In this document: piece after piece, positions 30,381 through 35,918 of the stretch
How the letters are laid out: each line of letters begins with the position of its first letter
Numbering within the stretch: position 1 is the first letter of the stretch
Origin: Flavobacteriaceae bacterium
GTDB lineage: Bacteria; Bacteroidota; Bacteroidia; Flavobacteriales; Flavobacteriaceae
Direction: 5' to 3'
DNA length: 35,918 nucleotides
Assembly (NCBI GenBank): GCA_023954685.1
Contig: JAGSHF010000007.1
Coordinates: 1 to 35,918 of the forward strand
Notes under the pieces: model-generated
Database searches by the model: none
What the model saw: only the letters and a program-made list of their open reading frames with translations
What the model was told of the DNA's origin: nothing
Program-made: the position numbers and the translations under genes

Positions 30381-30465
30381 CTAAAAAGTTGTTTTTGTGA
30401 AAATATATAAATATGTTTACCACCTTAAATTTTAATATATAATAATTAACCTCGAGTTTATACTT

Positions 30466-31854
30466 ATGAAGAAACTAGTTTTATTAACCGCGATTTTAGC
30501 TATTGTTACCAGTTGTGGCTCCGGAGATAGGGGTGAATTGGTAGGAGTTAAAGGAAAGAAATGGCATCCAGAGAAACCTTATGGAATGGAGCTTGTTCCT
30601 GGAGGTGCTTATATTATGGGGAAATCAGATGATGATTTGGCCGGCATAAAGAATGCACCTACTAAGACAGTTACCGTAAGATCGTTTTATATGGATGAAA
30701 CTGAAATTACTAACAGTGAGTACCGCCAATTTGTTAATTGGGTAAGAGATTCTATCATTAGAACGAAGTTGGCTATTCTAGCTGATGAAATTGGTGAATC
30801 TGACCCAGAAGCCGGAGGTATCGCTGAATATGCATTTAGAGATGCAGATACAACCGACATGACTGTATATGAAAAGTACATGTTAGACAATTATAGTGGT
30901 CTAGGTGCAACTGGATATGAAGGAAGAAAATTAAACAAAGATGTTGATTTGGTCTTTGATACCGCTGAGTATCCAGATGCAAATTATACTGAAGTTATGG
31001 ATACCATGTATCTTCCCTTAGAAGAATCTTATAATGGACAACGTACTTGGGACGTTACCAAGTTTCAATTCCAATACACTTATATGGACATTAAATCTGC
31101 GGCAAAGTACAAAGAACTAAAGCGTAGTGATGTCATTATTAAGGAAGATATTCAAGTATATCCGGATACTACCGTTTGGATTAGAGATTTTGCTTATTCT
31201 TATAATGAGCCAATGCATAATGATTATTTCTGGCATGAAGCCTATGGAGAATATCCTGTAGTTGGGGTGTCTTGGAAACAAGCAAGAGCATTTTGTCAAT
31301 GGAGAACGTTGTATAAGAATGCTTATCAAAAATCAAAAAGTACGCAATACGTAAATGGCTTTAGATTACCATCTGAAGCAGAATGGGAATATGCTGCTAG
31401 AGGTGGTTTGCAAGGTGCAACTTACCCTTGGGGTGGTCCTTATGTGAAAAATGACAGAGGATGCTTTATGGCAAACTTTAAACCTGTTCGTGGCGATTAT
31501 GCAGCTGATCAAGCATTATATACTGTAGAAGCTGAGTCATACGAACCAAATGATTTCAATCTGTATAATATGGCAGGTAATGTATCAGAATGGGTAATGT
31601 CATCTTATGATCCTGCATCATATGAGTATTCTTCAACAATGAATCCTAGTGTTATTGACGAAGAAAACGAACGTAAAGTAGTTCGTGGAGGCTCATGGAA
31701 AGATGTTGCTTACTTTTTACAAGTGAGTTCACGTGATTATGAGTATGCAGATTCAGCAAGAAGTTATATTGGTTTCCGTACTGTACAAGATTATATGGGT
31801 ACAGATATTACGGCTAATGCAGCTACAAATAGTAAAAAGATTAAAAAAAGATAG
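30466..31854 (+). CDS. gldK: Gliding motility/T9SS lipoprotein GldK (FGE-sulfatase fold)
   Basis: 462 aa; lipobox 'AIVTSCGSGDRGELVG', 'FYMDETEITNSEYRQFVNWVRDSI', 'RLPSEAEWEYAARGG', 'NVSEWV', 'VVRGGSWKD'. Confidence 0.93.
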   Translation: MKKLVLLTAILAIVTSCGSGDRGELVGVKGKKWHPEKPYGMELVPGGAYIMGKSDDDLAGIKNAPTKTVTVRSFYMDETEITNSEYRQFVNWVRDSIIRTKLAILADEIGESDPEAGGIAEYAFRDADTTDMTVYEKYMLDNYSGLGATGYEGRKLNKDVDLVFDTAEYPDANYTEVMDTMYLPLEESYNGQRTWDVTKFQFQYTYMDIKSAAKYKELKRSDVIIKEDIQVYPDTTVWIRDFAYSYNEPMHNDYFWHEAYGEYPVVGVSWKQARAFCQWRTLYKNAYQKSKSTQYVNGFRLPSEAEWEYAARGGLQGATYPWGGPYVKNDRGCFMANFKPVRGDYAADQALYTVEAESYEPNDFNLYNMAGNVSEWVMSSYDPASYEYSSTMNPSVIDEENERKVVRGGSWKDVAYFLQVSSRDYEYADSARSYIGFRTVQDYMGTDITANAATNSKKIKKR

Positions 31855-31903
31855 AAAAATAAACTTATACAAATTTAACTTAACTTAACTTAAAACAGAG
31901 ATT

Positions 31904-32545
31904 ATGGCACAATCAAAAGCAAGTAAAAGGTTCATGAATATGGCCTACGGATTAGGAGCTTCAATTGTAATTGTTGGAGCATTATTTAAAATTATTCACT
32001 TCGAAATCGGACCCCTAACAGGTAACGTAATGTTAACTATTGGTCTAGTAACTGAGGCAATTATTTTCGCGCTTTCAGCGTTCGAACCAGTGGATACTGA
32101 TTTAGACTGGTCACTAGTATATCCAGAATTAACTGGAGCACAAGCCAAAGGTAAAAAGGATGCCCCCAAAGATGCCGAAGGTTTATTATCTAAGAAATTA
32201 GACAGTTTATTAAAAGATGCTAAAATTGATGGCGAACTTATGGCCAGCTTAGGAGATAGTATTAAGAATTTTGAAGGTGCAGCAAAAAATATGGCACCAA
32301 CTGTAGACTCCCTGAATGCTACCAAAAAGTACAGCGAAGAAATGTCTTTAGCTGCAGCACAAATGGAATCATTAAACAGTTTATATAAAGTACAGCTAGA
32401 TAGCGTTAACCGTCAAGCTTCAATTAGTGAAGAGCAAGCGGAAAATGCAGTGAAGCTTAAAGAACAAATGCAATCTTTAGCGTCTAACTTGTCATCATTA
32501 AATGGTGTATATGGAGGAATGTTAACAGCAATGAATAAAAACTAA
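31904..32545 (+). CDS. gldL: Gliding motility/T9SS motor protein GldL
   Basis: 213 aa; two N-terminal TMs 'MNMAYGLGASIVIVGALFKIIHF...GNVMLTIGLVTEAIIFALSAFEP', then coiled coil. Confidence 0.95.
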   Translation: MAQSKASKRFMNMAYGLGASIVIVGALFKIIHFEIGPLTGNVMLTIGLVTEAIIFALSAFEPVDTDLDWSLVYPELTGAQAKGKKDAPKDAEGLLSKKLDSLLKDAKIDGELMASLGDSIKNFEGAAKNMAPTVDSLNATKKYSEEMSLAAAQMESLNSLYKVQLDSVNRQASISEEQAENAVKLKEQMQSLASNLSSLNGVYGGMLTAMNKN

Positions 32546-32583
32546 TTAGTCTAACCTATTTATAAACCAAAAACTAATTAGTT

Positions 32584-34140
32584 ATGGCTGGAGGAAAATT
32601 ATCTGCTAGGCAGAAAATGATTAACCTGATGTATTTAATATTCATCGCTATGTTAGCGTTAAATATGTCTAAAGAAGTGCTATCAGCATTTGGGTTAATG
32701 AACGAAAAGTTGACAGTTGCTAACACATCTGCAACAGATAGAAACATGAGTTTCTTTGCAAACTTAGAGCAACAGGCTGGTGAACAACCAGAGAAGTACA
32801 AGCCTTTACTAGAGCAAGCAAAATCAGTAAAGTTGTTAGCAAATGACTTTGATAGTTATATAGCTGAATTAAAAGGGAATATGACTTCTACGGTTGATGA
32901 TCCATCAGATTATGAAATCATGGATAAAGGAGATTACCTTGATCAAAATTTCTTTAAAGGTGACAACCTAAAAGAAGAAGGACAACGTTTTCTTGATGAA
33001 ATGAACAAGTTTAGAGATGGTATCGTAGATGTTATTGGTACTGATTTCCCTGAAATCGCGGATGACGTGAAGCAAAACTTTTCTACAGATCAAGTGGTTG
33101 ATAGAAACGGTTTGAAACGTGACTGGATTGAGTACAACTATAAAGGATTTCCTTTAGTGGCGTCTTTAACAAAAATGACTCAAATGCAAGCTGATATTAA
33201 GGATACTGAATCAGAAGTGATGTCTGCTATGTTGCAGGGTACTTTGTCAAAAGAGGTATCTATGACTAACTATACGACGTTACTTGAAACATCAAAATCT
33301 GCTTACTTTAATGGCGAGAAATTTGATGGAGAAATTGTATTAGGTCGTAAAGATGCTTCAACAAAGCCAAATAGAGTAGAACTAACTCTTGATGGTAGAG
33401 CTTTAAAAGAAACTGAGTATTCTATTGAAGACGGTAAAGTGAAATTAATTATCAATGCTGGTTCAGCAGGTGAACATAAAATTGAAGGTAAATTAATTTT
33501 TGCTCAAGATGGTGAAGAAATTGAAGTGCCAGTATCGCAAACTTTTGCTACGGTACCTAAGCCAAATGCAGCAACAATTTCAGCTGATAAAATGAATGTG
33601 GTATACCGTGGTGTTAAAAACCCAATGACCATTTCTTTTGCAGGTGTATCTGATAATAAGGTTGTAGCAAATGCTCAAGGTTTATCTAGAGCTAGTGGAA
33701 GTAAGTACGTTATGGATGCAACATCAATTAAGGGTCGTGAAGTGACCATTAATGTAACAGGTACTTTGCCAGATGGACAAAAAGTAAGTGATAATGCTAA
33801 ATTTAGAATTAAAGATTTACCAAAACCAACAGGAACTGTGAGAGGTGAAGACGGTGCAATTAAAATGCAACGTAACAGTCTTGAGATTTCTACAATTGGT
33901 GCTAAATTTGATGATTTTGATTTTGAATTACCACTTAATGTTACAGGATTTAAGTTTAAAGTTCCTGGACAACCAACGATAACCGTTAGTGGAAACAAGT
34001 TAAACTCAAGAGCAAAAGCTGCTTTGCGTAAAGCTAAGCGTGGATCTGGAGTTCAAGTGTTTGATATTCAAGCTAAGGCCAAAGGTGTAAGTGTACTCCT
34101 TAAAAAGGTATCACCTGTATTTGTTGAGCTTACAAACTAA
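32584..34140 (+). CDS. gldM: Gliding motility/T9SS motor protein GldM
   Basis: 518 aa; 'MAGGKLSARQKMINLMYLIFIAMLALNMSKEVLSAFGLMNEKL'. Confidence 0.96.
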   Translation: MAGGKLSARQKMINLMYLIFIAMLALNMSKEVLSAFGLMNEKLTVANTSATDRNMSFFANLEQQAGEQPEKYKPLLEQAKSVKLLANDFDSYIAELKGNMTSTVDDPSDYEIMDKGDYLDQNFFKGDNLKEEGQRFLDEMNKFRDGIVDVIGTDFPEIADDVKQNFSTDQVVDRNGLKRDWIEYNYKGFPLVASLTKMTQMQADIKDTESEVMSAMLQGTLSKEVSMTNYTTLLETSKSAYFNGEKFDGEIVLGRKDASTKPNRVELTLDGRALKETEYSIEDGKVKLIINAGSAGEHKIEGKLIFAQDGEEIEVPVSQTFATVPKPNAATISADKMNVVYRGVKNPMTISFAGVSDNKVVANAQGLSRASGSKYVMDATSIKGREVTINVTGTLPDGQKVSDNAKFRIKDLPKPTGTVRGEDGAIKMQRNSLEISTIGAKFDDFDFELPLNVTGFKFKVPGQPTITVSGNKLNSRAKAALRKAKRGSGVQVFDIQAKAKGVSVLLKKVSPVFVELTN

Positions 34141-34188
34141 AACGATAGAAATAAAGAAATCTGTCCCAAACAATTTAAAAATAGTAAG

Positions 34189-35079
34189 ATGAATTTAAAA
34201 AGTTTTGTATTAACCGTTTTGTGTGGGTTTACCTTCGCAGGAGTGTTTGCTCAAGCAAACCTATTGAACGCGAAGTCTCCTGATGATATTGGTATTAGAA
34301 CTGCTGATCAAATTGCACTAGACAATGATAAACCCTTAGAATACGGGTATGTCGATGATAGAGATATATTGTATTCGAGAATGACATGGGAAAGAATTGT
34401 TTTAGACGAGCGTGTTAATTTCCCGTTGTACTATCCAATTGATACAAACAACATTGGAAAGAACCGTAGATCATTGTATGACGTTTTAATGAAAAACGTT
34501 CAAAATGGTAAGATTAAAAACATCTATGATGATTCTTACTTTACAACTAAACGTACCTTAGGAGATATTGAGGATGCATTGAAAATGGTAGATACCACAG
34601 AATTAGGTATTGAACAAATTAATGCAGGTGAAGAATTATCTGCTGAATACATCAATAAAAGAGAAATCACAGCTGCTGATATTGTAGAATATCGCATTAA
34701 AGGATTGTGGTATTTTGACAAACGTATGGGCGAATTGAGATACCGTTTATTAGGTATTGCACCAGTTGCTCCGGATGTTAATTTTATTGATAGTGATGAA
34801 CCAGATTTAGTGCCATTATTTTGGGTGTTTTTCCCAGATGCAAGAGAAGTTTTGCATATGTCAAAAGCATTTAATAATCAAAATAGTGGAGCTCCAATCT
34901 CTTTTGATCATCTATTAAATTCAAGACGTTTTAGCGGCTATATTTATAGAGAAGAAAATGTACAAGGAGACAGAATGATATCTGAATATATTAATAACAA
35001 TGCTTTGATGCAGTTATTAGAATCGGATAGAATTAAAGATAAAATTCGAAATTTCGAAATGGATATGTGGAGTTACTAA
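34189..35079 (+). CDS. gldN: Gliding motility/T9SS protein GldN
   Basis: 296 aa; signal peptide; 'DDRDILYSRMTWERIVLDERVNFPLYYPID', 'LFWVFFPDAREVLHMSKAFN'. Confidence 0.95.
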   Translation: MNLKSFVLTVLCGFTFAGVFAQANLLNAKSPDDIGIRTADQIALDNDKPLEYGYVDDRDILYSRMTWERIVLDERVNFPLYYPIDTNNIGKNRRSLYDVLMKNVQNGKIKNIYDDSYFTTKRTLGDIEDALKMVDTTELGIEQINAGEELSAEYINKREITAADIVEYRIKGLWYFDKRMGELRYRLLGIAPVAPDVNFIDSDEPDLVPLFWVFFPDAREVLHMSKAFNNQNSGAPISFDHLLNSRRFSGYIYREENVQGDRMISEYINNNALMQLLESDRIKDKIRNFEMDMWSY

Positions 35080-35103
35080 CGTCATTAATATTCTAAAAAC
35101 AAA

Positions 35104-35135
35104 ACGCGCATCTCATGGATGTGCGTTTTTTTTTA
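35104..35135 (+). terminator. Intrinsic terminator ending the gldKLMN operon
   Basis: ACGCGCATC-TCATG-GATGTGCGT stem (one G-T pair) followed by a run of T. Confidence 0.85.
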
Positions 35136-35152
35136 TCTTGTATCTTCGCAGC

Positions 35153-35918
35153 GTGAAAAATGTAGATTATATAATTGTTGGTTTAGGCCTTGGTGGGGTG
35201 TTGAGTTGTGAACGCTTGAGCGCTTTGGGCAAATCATATGTTGTTATTGATGACAAGTCACAGCAATCTTCAGTAGTTGCTGGGGGTCTGTATAATCCTG
35301 TAGTACTAAAACGATTTACACCAGTTTGGCAAGCAAATAGCCAGTTAGAATTGGCGTTACCAATTTATAAACAATTAGAAAAGCGATTACAAGTACAACT
35401 TGTTCATGAAGTCCCTGTATTAAGATTATTTGCCTCTACTGAGGAGCAAAACAATTGGTTTTTAGCTTGTGATAAACCTCGATTAACAGCATTTTTAGAT
35501 CCCGACGTTGTACATTATAAAAATAGTTGTATTGATGCCGAATATGGATATGGCAAAGTGTTGCATACAGGCAGAGTAGATACACAGGAATTAATTAGGT
35601 GTTACCAAAAAGAATTGCAAAATAATGACTTGTTTTATTCGGAAACTTTTAATTATAAGACGCTCTCAATTTCAGAAGAAAACATAGTATACAAGGATAT
35701 TAACGCTAAGCATATTGTATTTGCAGAGGGCTTTGGTTTGAAACAAAACCCATTCTTTAATGAATTACCACTTAATGGCACAAAAGGAGAATTGATTGTG
35801 ATTCATGCACCAGACCTTCAGATTGATTTCGTTTTAAAATCCGGCGTGTTTTTAATTCCTATTCAAGACGATCATTATATTGTTGGGGCTACATATGAAT
35901 GGGAAGATAAAACCAATA
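35153..35918 (+). CDS. FAD-dependent oxidoreductase (DAO family), truncated at window end
   Basis: Not in ORF track (no stop in window); GTG start then 'MKNVDYIIVGLGLGGVLSCERLSALGKSYVVIDDKSQQSSVVAGGLYNPVVLKRF', Rossmann GxGxxG-like. Confidence 0.75.
   Translation, partial: MKNVDYIIVGLGLGGVLSCERLSALGKSYVVIDDKSQQSSVVAGGLYNPVVLKRFTPVWQANSQLELALPIYKQLEKRLQVQLVHEVPVLRLFASTEEQNNWFLACDKPRLTAFLDPDVVHYKNSCIDAEYGYGKVLHTGRVDTQELIRCYQKELQNNDLFYSETFNYKTLSISEENIVYKDINAKHIVFAEGFGLKQNPFFNELPLNGTKGELIVIHAPDLQIDFVLKSGVFLIPIQDDHYIVGATYEWEDKTN

Overview
AT-rich Bacteroidota (Flavobacteriia-like) chromosomal window, mostly housekeeping genes with dense gene packing. In order: the end of a Bat aerotolerance operon (BatC-like tail, BatD); an outer-membrane beta-barrel; a small secreted protein; a class-V PLP aminotransferase; an NTF2-like lipoprotein; the rod-shape operon mreB-mreC-mreD-mrdA(PBP2)-rodA; purH; a GAF-domain protein (fRMsr-like); an exosortase XrtF pair; a cysteine/histidine-rich putative metal-handling operon with a TonB receptor; groES-groL; a sigma-54 activator-LptE-TPR-SecG operon; miaB; a membrane protein; topA with an arginase-fold protein 3 bp downstream; gldKLMN (type IX secretion/gliding core); and the 5' part of an FAD-dependent oxidoreductase. 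No tRNA, rRNA, CRISPR array or transposon was recognised. The observations most worth following are: the arginase-fold protein after topA has substitutions at three of the six canonical Mn ligands and looks like a pseudoenzyme; a -24/-12 (sigma-54-type) promoter match with correct spacing lies upstream of groES; XrtF and its partner have no visible substrate; an intrinsic terminator is embedded in the signal-peptide codons of a lipoprotein gene; and a 20-bp tandem repeat lies upstream of gldK. All calls come from reading the sequence and recalled family motifs. No database search was run.
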